Assembly: GCA_021734255.1 (NCBI GenBank)
Contig: JAIPJM010000013.1
Coordinates: 1-64,000, forward strand
Direction: 5' to 3'
Origin: Fidelibacterota bacterium
Lineage (GTDB): Bacteria > Fidelibacterota > UBA8477 > JABMPR01
Length of the DNA stretch: 64,000 nucleotides
Below the pieces are notes generated by a model. It was not told where the DNA came from, did not search any database, and saw only the letters and a list, made by a program, of their open reading frames with translations. This document shows, in pieces, positions 52,854 to 61,392 of this stretch. The first letter of the stretch is position 1. Every line of letters starts with the position of its first letter. A program made the translations under genes and the position numbers.

Positions 52854-53639
52854 ATGGGATTGAGACCAGATATCCGTGCCTTCAAAAAATGGGGACAGAA
52901 CTTTATAACAGATCCGGCTTTGCTGGACAAACTGGTTCGCACCGTAAAGCCCCAATCAGATGATATGATGGTGGAGATCGGTCCGGGAACGGGCGCCTTG
53001 ACCCGCCTTTTTGTTCCCAGGGTCAAACAGTTCCATGCGATTGAGATCGATGAACGCATGGATGAATTTCTGGCACCCATCGGGACAGAACATGCGTCCT
53101 TTTCCTATGAATTCATGGATTTTCAAAAATGGTCACCACCAAAGGCCTTTGGGACCTTCCGTGTGATCGGCAATATCCCTTACTACATTACATCTCCCCT
53201 TATCCTTCAGGTTTTCAAGCATCAGGATGTGCTCACAGATGTTCATTTTCTCATGCAGAAGGAAGTGGGCAAACGATTGGTGGCGCCCCATGGATCCAAA
53301 CAGTATGGTATCCTGTCTGTCTATGCGGCTCTATTTGCCAACACAGAATATCTATTTGATATCAGTCGAAAGGTCTTTCATCCAGTACCGGATGTAGATT
53401 CCTGTTTCGTTCGTTTCACCTTCAATCCAGAGGACAAGTTCTCTCCGGAGTTTGAAGCTCAATTGCGTGAAGTGATCAGAACCGCATTCAATCAGCGGCG
53501 GAAGACGCTTAGGAATAGCCTGAAGAAGCTCTTGAAGGAGCTTGGATGTGACCATGTGTCTTTCGATTTGGGTTTACGGCCTGAGCAGCTCAGTCCCAGC
53601 GAATTTGTTCAGCTAACGGAATTGATCTTCAAGAATTGA
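52854..53639 (+). CDS. rsmA: 16S rRNA (adenine1518-N6/adenine1519-N6)-dimethyltransferase
   Basis: 261 residues. The N terminus is RPDIRAFKKWGQNFITD (usual FGQNFL). SAM motif I is VEIGPGTGALTRLF, and the catalytic NIPYY motif is followed by ITSPL. The C-terminal helical domain has FNQRRKTLRNSLKKLL. It dimethylates two adjacent adenines in helix 45 of 16S rRNA. The frame is open to 52806, but that extension is encoded by the palindromic repeat, so the ATG at 52854 is chosen. Confidence 0.95.
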   Translation: MGLRPDIRAFKKWGQNFITDPALLDKLVRTVKPQSDDMMVEIGPGTGALTRLFVPRVKQFHAIEIDERMDEFLAPIGTEHASFSYEFMDFQKWSPPKAFGTFRVIGNIPYYITSPLILQVFKHQDVLTDVHFLMQKEVGKRLVAPHGSKQYGILSVYAALFANTEYLFDISRKVFHPVPDVDSCFVRFTFNPEDKFSPEFEAQLREVIRTAFNQRRKTLRNSLKKLLKELGCDHVSFDLGLRPEQLSPSEFVQLTELIFKN

Positions 53640-53661
53640 TGCGGATTGCTTTTCATCGCAA

Positions 53662-53757
53662 CTAGAACAGGCTTTCTGCTCGCGCCACTGTCATCAGTAG
53701 AAAAACGGCTGCGATGAGTAGAAACAATTGAATTCCGGCTACACTTTTTACTCTCAT
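53662..53757 (-). CDS. Putative 31-residue membrane peptide
   Basis: A short ORF: a basic N terminus (MRVKSVAGIQ), a hydrophobic run (LFLLIAAVFLLMTV) and ARAESLF at the end. It is preceded by GAGGAAGGACAGAATT, a strong ribosome site with good spacing. It is like a lone signal peptide or single-helix membrane peptide. It lies between convergent rsmA and the NAD(P)-binding gene. No family; only the ribosome site and hydrophobic pattern support it. Confidence 0.45.
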   Translation of the reverse strand: MRVKSVAGIQLFLLIAAVFLLMTVARAESLF

Positions 53758-53864
53758 AATTCTGTCCTTCCTCTGGGACCCCTTGTTTTAGCAGTCCCAG
53801 TTTGGACAGAGTACCAGAACTAGACAGTGCCCCGGATCACATGGTTTTACTCATGTGTTCTGGG

Positions 53865-54515
53865 TCAATTCAACTCAAATAGCCTCTTCCCCTCCCAAAT
53901 GTGAGTACCCTTCTGGTTTGAGGAGATCGCTCGCTGTATAGCCGCCACAAGCTGAGAGGCGTGGATGGGTTTGTATTTCCAGGGGATCAGAATGGAAAGG
54001 GGTCTCATCACTAGTTTACCGATGACCTCCCCGGGCCTTTGCTCATCTCTGTGGCCCAATAGCATGCTTGGTCTCAGGATATGCAGGTTTTCAAAACCAA
54101 GCGCATCCAAATCATTTTCCAGACGTCCCTTGACTCTGGAGTAAAAGACTGAAGAATCAGCATTGGCCCCTACTGATGAGATCAAGACCATTGTTTTACA
54201 GCCCTCTTCCCGGGCAATTTTTGCAATTTCCAGCGGTAGATCGTGATCGACCCGCATGAACGCTTCTTTAGAACCAGCTGTTTTGATCGTTGTTCCCAGA
54301 GCACAAACCAGAACATCTGCCTGCAGTGCCGGGCGCAGTTGGTTCAAGTCGGAGAAATCAACAATGACCTGTTTTATGTAAGGCCGACCCTCCAGATTCG
54401 GTATTGGTCGGCGAGTGATTGCCTGGACAGATTGATAGTCACCCTTACCTATACTCTTTAGAAAATGGTTTCCGATTAATCCCGTTGAACCGATGATAGC
54501 GATCTTGGTTGACAT
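53865..54515 (-). CDS. NAD(P)-binding Rossmann protein, HTATIP2/NmrA-like
   Basis: 216 residues. The N-terminal Rossmann loop is IAIIGSTGLIGNHFL, followed by VDFSDLNQL, VCALGTTIKTAGSKEAF and LISSVGANADSSVFYSRVKG (the YxxxK-like pair is in YSRVK). The C-terminal part has LRPSMLLGHRDE. It belongs to atypical SDRs of the HTATIP2/NmrA type, which may act as redox sensors or reductases. Substrate unknown. It lies 9 bp after the TPR gene. Confidence 0.88.
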   Translation of the reverse strand: MSTKIAIIGSTGLIGNHFLKSIGKGDYQSVQAITRRPIPNLEGRPYIKQVIVDFSDLNQLRPALQADVLVCALGTTIKTAGSKEAFMRVDHDLPLEIAKIAREEGCKTMVLISSVGANADSSVFYSRVKGRLENDLDALGFENLHILRPSMLLGHRDEQRPGEVIGKLVMRPLSILIPWKYKPIHASQLVAAIQRAISSNQKGTHIWEGKRLFELN

Positions 54516-54524
54516 GGCATCCTC

Positions 54525-55418
54525 CTATTTGCGTACATAGGTGAAATCATATTCTGTTGCCCAGGGATCATTTTCACTGCTGCGGATCTCTGAGTGTTGG
54601 CGCACACTATCAGGAGCCAAGTCATAGAACGTGAGTCTTTTTAAAAGCGTATTGCTTTCTCGATTGACCTCATAATAAACCAAAGCCTTCAGATCAGGAT
54701 CAAAATTGCCCTCGTAGTGGATCCTTCCCGAGGCCTGATCCACCCAGTATTGCACCCACTTCCCGGAATCAATATGATAGTGGTTAAAGCTTTTTCCTGT
54801 AACCCCTGATACGCCTGTCCAATTCTCGAGGATGACCGCACCTTTCAGTATTTTCTCTATCTTACTGTCTCCCACCTTCTGCTTATTGGGATAGTATACA
54901 GTCCATTCACCCACCCAGAAATCAAAAGCCCTGGCCTCGGGTATATTCTCAATGGATTTTGCCGACGAGACAATACTCTCAAACTTTTTGTGGTTCCGAA
55001 TAGAAATCAGGTCTGGATCGGTTCGCATCAGTGACACCTGATTAAAGCCCTTGTCCACCGCCAGTTCAAGATACTTGATCGCCTTACCTTGTTTTCCTGC
55101 CAGAGCACATGAACAAGCCAGGTTGTAGAGGACGGTGGGGTTACCATTAGGCGCCAGTATCTCATAATACTTAATGGCTTTTTTATAGTTTTTTACCTGA
55201 TATGCCAGACCAGCGATCTTAAAAGTCAGGGGCTTGTTCTTTGAGTCCTGCTGATAGACAACTTCATAGATGGAAATGGCCTGTTCTGGCTGGCCATCGG
55301 CTTCCAGCTGTCGCGCCTTTTCCATTTTCTCGTTCATATCTTCCTGTCCGAGAAGAATTGAAAATAACGACAAAGCCATAACAAGAATCCAAAAGGTTCG
55401 CTTCTCTATTTTCATCAT
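54525..55418 (-). CDS. Exported TPR protein with DUF1579-like C-terminal domain
   Basis: 297 residues. A signal peptide (FWILVMALSLFSILLGQ) is followed by TPR repeats (about 30-130: AISIYEVVYQQDSKNKPLTFKIAGLAYQVKNYKKAIKYYEIL). The C-terminal domain contains FDFWVGEWTVYYPN and GAVILENWTGVSG, as in DUF1579/DUF1579-like lipocalin-type proteins. Periplasmic or surface location is likely. No catalytic motif; role unknown. A strong AAAGGAAG ribosome site precedes ATGATG. Confidence 0.8.
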   Translation of the reverse strand: MMKIEKRTFWILVMALSLFSILLGQEDMNEKMEKARQLEADGQPEQAISIYEVVYQQDSKNKPLTFKIAGLAYQVKNYKKAIKYYEILAPNGNPTVLYNLACSCALAGKQGKAIKYLELAVDKGFNQVSLMRTDPDLISIRNHKKFESIVSSAKSIENIPEARAFDFWVGEWTVYYPNKQKVGDSKIEKILKGAVILENWTGVSGVTGKSFNHYHIDSGKWVQYWVDQASGRIHYEGNFDPDLKALVYYEVNRESNTLLKRLTFYDLAPDSVRQHSEIRSSENDPWATEYDFTYVRK

Positions 55419-55461
55419 GCTTCCTTTCTCTGTGCCCCCGAGATCAGCATAAGCAGTGTCT

Positions 55462-56340
55462 TTAATTCATTAAGTGGTCCCTGTCTTCCGCTTCCCACTC
55501 CTCCAGTTTTTTCCTTCCCCGACGATATTTAAGGAACCAAGCCAAGATAACGATCAAGGGAGACAGGGCCCACAAAACACCTGGTATGCGGGATACCTTA
55601 AAATACCAGAGTCGGCTTTCCAGTTCATTACGCCAGGCGATCTCAAAATCGATAACGCTTTCCCCTGTTTCCTGGATAAATCGTTCCCGAAAGCGTTGAT
55701 CTCCAGGCTTTAGCAGGTACGGGAGAATGGAAGCCCCCTGCCGCTTGATCAGAAAACGGGTCGCATCCAATGCCTGCCCATAGCCAAGACTTGCTCGCTT
55801 GTGATTAAAGCTCAGAATAACATCCAGGTCAACCAGAGGAATGAGCTTGCCTCGGGCCGTAGCGGTACCAAGCTCCACAAATTTTCCCCAATCGGACTGG
55901 CCAGCATACCACTGAGCCAGGCCCTCGTTCAACCAGACCGGGATGTCAACCTCATTCTGATATATCAGGATGTGAAAGAGTTCATGCTTAAAGGTGGTCA
56001 TCCAGTCCATGCGGTTATCCCCAAAGATGTGGATCTCTGACCCGGAGTGAGCAACGCCACCACTCCAATAGGGAACGGAATGAACATGGGGCGATGCAAC
56101 ATCTCTGTCGTAATAGAAATAGATCTGCATAGAATCTGTGATAGTGAGCCCGAAAGCTTTTTGGAGCTGGATTTGTTCCTGCTGAACGATAGCATGTGCC
56201 TGTCTCAACAAGAGGGAATCCGGTCGGTCGGAAATATAGGTGATCTTACCAGATTCCATCACCAGCGGAAGTGCAAAGGCTGGAGCTGCTAGTGCAGTCA
56301 CGATAAAGATGAGGCAGGCTTTGTTTTGGGCGTATTGCAA
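55462..56340 (-). CDS. Peptidase-MA-like metalloprotease, membrane-anchored
   Basis: About 292 residues from the chosen TTG. An export signal (NKACLIFIVTALAAPAFA) is followed by a gluzincin domain with HELFHILIYQ and, about 15 residues on, NEGLAQWYAG, where the Glu is the third zinc ligand. A C-terminal membrane helix (IPGVLWALSPLIVILAWFL) ends in a basic, acidic tail. The frame continues to a GTG at 56433, but that part lies inside the RAYT gene (56381-56887). A TTG at 56340 after AAAGG begins directly at the signal peptide and is more likely. The original upstream region may have been displaced by the RAYT gene. Confidence 0.8.
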   Translation of the reverse strand: MQYAQNKACLIFIVTALAAPAFALPLVMESGKITYISDRPDSLLLRQAHAIVQQEQIQLQKAFGLTITDSMQIYFYYDRDVASPHVHSVPYWSGGVAHSGSEIHIFGDNRMDWMTTFKHELFHILIYQNEVDIPVWLNEGLAQWYAGQSDWGKFVELGTATARGKLIPLVDLDVILSFNHKRASLGYGQALDATRFLIKRQGASILPYLLKPGDQRFRERFIQETGESVIDFEIAWRNELESRLWYFKVSRIPGVLWALSPLIVILAWFLKYRRGRKKLEEWEAEDRDHLMN

Positions 56341-56380
56341 TACAGCCTTTAATACCTCGGTGCCAAATGACTTGTACGGG

Positions 56381-56887
56381 TTAGCTATCAATTTCGATCT
56401 GCCATTTCCTTGGATTATCACGGATATATTCACGGATTCGTTCTAGGTCAGACTTATTTCTGACGATGTGATCCCAGAAATCCTCTTGCCATAATTTTTT
56501 TCCTGGTGTTCCCCTCTCCTGATTGACTCGTTTTGTTGAAACGGTCTTAAACGCGCCTATTACTCTTCCTAATGGTTTGGGTGATGGGGTGTTTCGCGAA
56601 ACACCCCCTTCATCTCTGCCGAAAAATACAATTGCGTGCATATGGTTGGGCATCACAACAAACTCATCCAGAGTTAAATGATCATAATGATTTCCCATCC
56701 ATCTCCATGCTTTTTCAACGGTCTTGCCAATATCATTCAAGATTACTTTACCATTCGTGACTTTGCCAAAAAGATGCTCCCGTTTTAACGCTGTCATGGT
56801 GATGTAATATTTTGCTTCTTTGGTATAATCATGACCCTTTAATCGGATTGACTTACCGTGACGGATGCTGGGATGGAAGAAAGTCAT
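56381..56887 (-). mobile_element. REP-associated tyrosine transposase (RAYT), IS200/IS605-like Y1
   Basis: 168 residues, a single-domain Y1 transposase. The HUH-type pair is in VVMPNHMHAIVFFG, the Tyr nucleophile likely in RIREYIRDNPRKW, and LKREHLFG and WQEDFWDHIVRN are typical RAYT stretches. RAYTs move or maintain REP palindromes. A REP-like palindrome is at 52796-52817. The gene is wedged 3 bp from priA and overlaps the extended frame of the peptidase gene. Apparently intact. Confidence 0.92.
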
Positions 56888-56889
56888 GG

Positions 56890-59304
56890 TCAGAGCGTTT
56901 GGTAGGGGTCCACGTCTACATTGACCCTGATCCCCCTGGCTGGGACCTTTTTTAAAATATGTCGGGCTGCTTGTCTGAGGATCGTGCCCTTGGGGTCTAG
57001 CTCTTTACTGCTTTTCAATATGACTTTCCAATGAAAACCGTGAGCGGTTTTTTCGATCATGGCCGGCGCAGGCCCCAGGATATCTAGCTCCTTTTTATTC
57101 CTCAATCCGGCAACAGCCTGTTCAGCTGTTTCCATGACCTGATCTCTGGTCCGTCCCTGGTAGCTGAATGCGATCATTCTTGAGAAGGGCGGGTAGTTCA
57201 ACTGACCCCGGTCACTCAGCTCACTGTTATAGAATAATTTCACATCATGACGGGTAGCACAGCGGATGGACAGGTCATCCGGCATCCAGCTTTGCACGAC
57301 GACACGACCCGGATGTTCACCCCTGCCGGAGCGACCACTGACCTGATACACCAGTTGAAAGGTCTTTTCCCGGGATCGAAAGTCTGGAAAGTGAAGACCA
57401 GAATCCGCATTGATGACCCCTACCAGGGTGACATTCTCAAAATCCAGACCTTTGGCGATCATCTGGGTTCCCAATAAGATCTTATACTGCCCCCGGGCAA
57501 AATCACCGAGCAGTTTTGCATGGGCACCTTTCCCCCTTGTGGTATCCATGTCCATACGGCAGACCGGGACATCAGGGAACTGTTCCGCCAGAGCCTCTTC
57601 GATGAGTTGCGTTCCGATCCCACCGAATTTCAGGTCCAGTGAGTTGCACTCCGGACAGGCTTCTGGAGGTGCTGCCTGATATTCACAGAAATGACAGCGC
57701 ATCTTGTTGCCGATCTTGTGATAGGTAAGGGAAAGATCATCATTGGGACAGGTCATGGTCCAGTTACAGTCTCGACAGGTAATGACTGGTGCATAACCCC
57801 GTCGATTTTGAAACAGAATGACCTGTTTCTCGTCCTCCAATGTCGTTTTTATGGCTTCGATCAATTTCTGCGAGAAAGGATTATGATAGTCTCCTGTTTC
57901 TTCCCTCTCCTTTGACATATCAACAACCTCAACCAGCGGCGGCGTTGCCTTTTCCCAGCGTTTGGTTAGATGCAATCCCTTGTAGCGCTCAGTACTCAGG
58001 TTGAAATAGGTTTCAAGTGCTGGTGTGGCAGACCCCAGGAGAACAACAGCATGCTCTTCGCGCCCTCTGACCAGGGCCACATCCCTGGCATGATAGCGGG
58101 GGTCACTGTCCTGTTGTTTGTAACTGTTTTCCTGTTCCTCATCGACGATGATGAGCCCTAAATTTCTGATGGGAGTCAAGACAGCGGATCGTGCCCCAAC
58201 AACGATCCGATAGCGATCTTTTTGGATCTGCTGCCAGGTCCACAATCTCTCAGCCCCCTTCAAACCGGAGTGCCAGAGGGCAACAATATTACCAAATCGG
58301 GATTGGAATCGATAGGCGATCTGGGGGGCCAATGCGATCTCCGGAACCAGAACGACGACGGATCGGCCCTGCTCCAAAGCTGCTGCTGTAGATTCAAGAT
58401 AGACCTCTGTCTTCCCGCTCCCCGCTACTCCAAATAGCAGATAAGGTACGAACTCCTTCTGATCAAGAGATCGCTTGATCTCGCCATAGGCAATGGCCTG
58501 CTCGTGATTCAACTTGATCTCTCGGGGGGGTGGTCGGTGATAGTCCTTGAGGGGATCAATATCCGGCTCCTGTTCCACCAGCTGGATCAAACCCTTTGTT
58601 TCCAGTTTATTGATCACGGCTGAGCTGATGTTGAATTCCTCGCGCAGCCGACGAGTTGTGATGCCATCAGGGTAGTCATTCAGAGCCTGCATAAGCTTGA
58701 CCTGCGCTGTCGCGCGGGCGGGGATTTCTATCGACTGATCCGCTGAGAGGGTTACCAGAAATTCCTTGTTGCGCTCTTTCTTGAAGGCAAAATCATTCTC
58801 CAGCTCGACCAGGCCCTGCCTCTGCATTTGTGCCATCCTGATCATCGTATCCTGAGATCCGAACTTCCGTTTGAGGGTTGACAATTTGGAGACGCTTTGT
58901 TCTAAAAGATATTCGGACAGAGGATCTCGCTTCGTGAGCAGGGGTGTGGCGGATACGACGATCTCCTTTTTTAACCGGGCATCAGAGGGAATAGCAGACT
59001 GAATGACCTTACCCAGGGGCGTGAAATAATATTGACTCATCCATTTCAGGAGATTGATGAGGCTTTGATCAAAAACAGGTACAGGATCGACGATGTTATC
59101 AAAGGTTTTTAGTATTCCTGTGAAGTTTTCAGGTGGTTCGTCTTTTACCCCAACGATCATCCCCTGTTGCTTCCTGCGACCCAGAGATGCGATAACGCGC
59201 TGTCCAGTTTGGACAACCTCTTTTAACTCTTCAGGAACTTGATAAGTAAAGGCTTGCTCCAGATTGAGGGGGAAAACGATTTCGACAAACAGTGTTTGCT
59301 CCAT
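56890..59304 (-). CDS. priA: Primosomal replication protein N' (helicase)
   Basis: 804 residues. The N-terminal 3'-DNA-binding domain begins VEIVFPLNLEQAFTYQVPEELKE. The winged-helix region is followed by helicase motif I GVAGSGKTEVYLES, motif II IIVDEEQENSYKQQ (DEEQ where DEEH is usual), and the zinc cysteines in CRDCNWTMTCP and CHFCEYQAAPPEACPEC. Later motifs are LLGTQMIAKGLDF and QVSGRSGRGEHPG. It restarts stalled forks. It stands 3 bp from the RAYT gene downstream. Confidence 0.95.
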   Translation of the reverse strand: MEQTLFVEIVFPLNLEQAFTYQVPEELKEVVQTGQRVIASLGRRKQQGMIVGVKDEPPENFTGILKTFDNIVDPVPVFDQSLINLLKWMSQYYFTPLGKVIQSAIPSDARLKKEIVVSATPLLTKRDPLSEYLLEQSVSKLSTLKRKFGSQDTMIRMAQMQRQGLVELENDFAFKKERNKEFLVTLSADQSIEIPARATAQVKLMQALNDYPDGITTRRLREEFNISSAVINKLETKGLIQLVEQEPDIDPLKDYHRPPPREIKLNHEQAIAYGEIKRSLDQKEFVPYLLFGVAGSGKTEVYLESTAAALEQGRSVVVLVPEIALAPQIAYRFQSRFGNIVALWHSGLKGAERLWTWQQIQKDRYRIVVGARSAVLTPIRNLGLIIVDEEQENSYKQQDSDPRYHARDVALVRGREEHAVVLLGSATPALETYFNLSTERYKGLHLTKRWEKATPPLVEVVDMSKEREETGDYHNPFSQKLIEAIKTTLEDEKQVILFQNRRGYAPVITCRDCNWTMTCPNDDLSLTYHKIGNKMRCHFCEYQAAPPEACPECNSLDLKFGGIGTQLIEEALAEQFPDVPVCRMDMDTTRGKGAHAKLLGDFARGQYKILLGTQMIAKGLDFENVTLVGVINADSGLHFPDFRSREKTFQLVYQVSGRSGRGEHPGRVVVQSWMPDDLSIRCATRHDVKLFYNSELSDRGQLNYPPFSRMIAFSYQGRTRDQVMETAEQAVAGLRNKKELDILGPAPAMIEKTAHGFHWKVILKSSKELDPKGTILRQAARHILKKVPARGIRVNVDVDPYQTL

Positions 59305-59398
59305 CTTATAAAATGAGTACTCCGTGTTAAAAAATGAAGTGTTATTCAGCGATCAGGGTTAACGAAAAGATAGAAAAGGTACGATGTTTGGAAAGCGT

Positions 59399-59839
59399 TT
59401 ATTTCTTGATCGTCCGGGAAATTCTGGCCCCCAGGTAAACGGCAATTCCCTGGATAATAATCACCGAGGCAAAACCACTCAATTCTGTTTCTGAAAATGT
59501 CGTGAGGGTCTGCATGGTGCTACCAAAGGGGACCAGACCAAAAAGACCCACAACCTGAAATAGTCGTCGTTCATCAAACGCCTGCAGCTCCTCCGGCAGT
59601 TTATTTCCCAGGTGAAAAACTTTTTGAAGAATCCTGTAGAGAGTAAACATAACCAGATAAGCAAGCATTGAGATGGCAAGGAGGATCAGCATCCCTGCGT
59701 TGGTCAGAACCATAGCATCTTTAGTGATATACCAAGTATCAATCAATCCGGCCAGCACACCACCAAGCACCATGGCCAGCTTAAACTGCAAGGGCTTGGC
59801 TGTGAAGAAAGTAAAAATAGCGATCCTGATCTTCCGCAT
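59399..59839 (-). CDS. Hypothetical integral membrane protein
   Basis: 146 residues with about four helices (LAMVLGGVLAGLIDTWYI, AGMLILLAISMLAYLVMF, GLFGLVPFGSTMQTL, VIIIQGIAVYLGAR). The frame is open to 59992, but the ATG at 59839 follows AGGAGGGGTGCTTC, an excellent ribosome site, so this start is chosen. No family recognised. It lies on the opposite strand to dnaN, 298 bp away. Confidence 0.72.
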   Translation of the reverse strand: MRKIRIAIFTFFTAKPLQFKLAMVLGGVLAGLIDTWYITKDAMVLTNAGMLILLAISMLAYLVMFTLYRILQKVFHLGNKLPEELQAFDERRLFQVVGLFGLVPFGSTMQTLTTFSETELSGFASVIIIQGIAVYLGARISRTIKK

Positions 59840-60137
59840 GAAGCACCCCTCCTGATGCTTGATCAATATGCCAGATCCAGATGGATCAAGCAAGTGTTCC
59901 CTGCATGATAAACCAGCACTGAAGCTTGTTCGGGTTTTGACTCGAATTTTTGCAATTATACCCTCACCTACACCTGCCTTACCTCTTTTCATCGCCTTTT
60001 AGGGGGTGTTTTGGGCGAAAAATCGACCTGGAGTTAAAAAGAATGCAGGTTCAGGCTTTGAATTGCACCTCATGAAGATTAGCTTGGTTTGCTATATTTT
60101 AGGACAGTGAAAATTCTGACAACCGGAGATCATCATC

Positions 60138-61253
60138 ATGCAATTTACTGTTGATTCATCAACACTTCTTCACGGCTTGCAAAAGGTAGCACGTGTGAGC
60201 CCTACCCGTTCAACCATGCCCATCTTAAATCATATTCTTTTTTCTGTTCAGGGAAATGTCCTCTCCATGAGGAGTACAGATATTGAGGTCACATACACGT
60301 TAAAACTCGAGGTTGGTGGGGATGAAGATGGATCTGTTGCACTTCCTGTTAGACTGCTCCAGGAGATCACAAACGAGCTACCTGATACTGAGCTGACTTT
60401 CAAATCATCCGATGATAATCGGGTTACACTGTCAACGTCTGCTGGAACCTATAAGATCGTTGGTCGTCCAGCCATGGACTTTCCAGAGGCACCCGAGCTT
60501 GGGCCGGCTACCAGCCTAGAGATCAAATCCCATGTCCTGAAACGCACCGTTGAGAAAACCGTTTTTGCCGTGTCAAAAGATGAACTTAAACCCGCCCTGC
60601 TTGGTGTACTCTTTGAACTGAGCAAGGATCAGATTCGTGCCGTTGCTACTGATGGTCACCGCCTCGTCAAATACACCAATCGAAATTTTTCTTCACCTGA
60701 ACTTGAAGCAAACATCATTGTTCCACCAAAATTTTTATCTCTCATCCAGTCATTTCTGGATGACGATGACAGTATTAACCTGGCAGTTGGTGAAAAATAT
60801 ATCAGTGTTTCCAACGACATTGCAGCTATTTACAGTCGTCTCATTGATGAACAATATCCTGATTACGGAAGTGTGATCCCTTCTGCAAATGATAAGACAG
60901 TATCGCTTTCAAATTCTGAGCTTGGAACGACTGTTCGCCGTGTCTCCATCTTCTCGAACCGTACCACGCACCAGGTGGCATTGAAACTTCACCCTGGTTA
61001 TGTTGAGGTGTTCACAGAAGACCCTGAGGCTAGTACCAGTGCCAAGGAACAGGTTCTGGCAGAGTACGATGGTGAGGAGTTGACCCTGGGGTACAATTCA
61101 TTATACCTGAAGGATATGTTAAAAAATGTAGAGACCGAGCGTGTAGTCTTTAAGCTCGGATCTGAGATCGGACCAGGATTGATCCTACCTGAGGTGCAGG
61201 CAGAAAAAGAAGAATTGGTCATGCTGCTAATGCCGATCAGGCTTCAGGGATAG
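60138..61253 (+). CDS. dnaN: DNA polymerase III beta subunit (sliding clamp)
   Basis: 371 residues, with three clamp domains. MQFTVDSSTLLHGLQKVARVSPTRSTMPIL is the usual N terminus, ATDGHRLVK the conserved middle motif, and VEVFTEDPEASTSAKEQV and a C-terminal VMLLMPIRLQG the C-terminal signature (MPMRL in E. coli). It encircles DNA and tethers polymerase III. No dnaA gene precedes it in this window, so the usual dnaA-dnaN pair is separated here. Confidence 0.97.
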   Translation: MQFTVDSSTLLHGLQKVARVSPTRSTMPILNHILFSVQGNVLSMRSTDIEVTYTLKLEVGGDEDGSVALPVRLLQEITNELPDTELTFKSSDDNRVTLSTSAGTYKIVGRPAMDFPEAPELGPATSLEIKSHVLKRTVEKTVFAVSKDELKPALLGVLFELSKDQIRAVATDGHRLVKYTNRNFSSPELEANIIVPPKFLSLIQSFLDDDDSINLAVGEKYISVSNDIAAIYSRLIDEQYPDYGSVIPSANDKTVSLSNSELGTTVRRVSIFSNRTTHQVALKLHPGYVEVFTEDPEASTSAKEQVLAEYDGEELTLGYNSLYLKDMLKNVETERVVFKLGSEIGPGLILPEVQAEKEELVMLLMPIRLQG

Positions 61254-61392
61254 ACTAAGGAAATTGCAGGGCAGCCGGTTTTCCAGCTAATTCCGCTCAC
61301 GTGGTTTAATTGAACAAGCCCGGTTGCTTGTGTAGATGAGTCATTATGCGAGACAGTAGGTCAAGACAAATAGAACCCTTCAAAATCAAAGC

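Noticed and set aside
59840-60137. Replication origin next to dnaN
   Set aside because: No DnaA-box cluster or AT-rich unwinding region was seen and dnaA is not adjacent.
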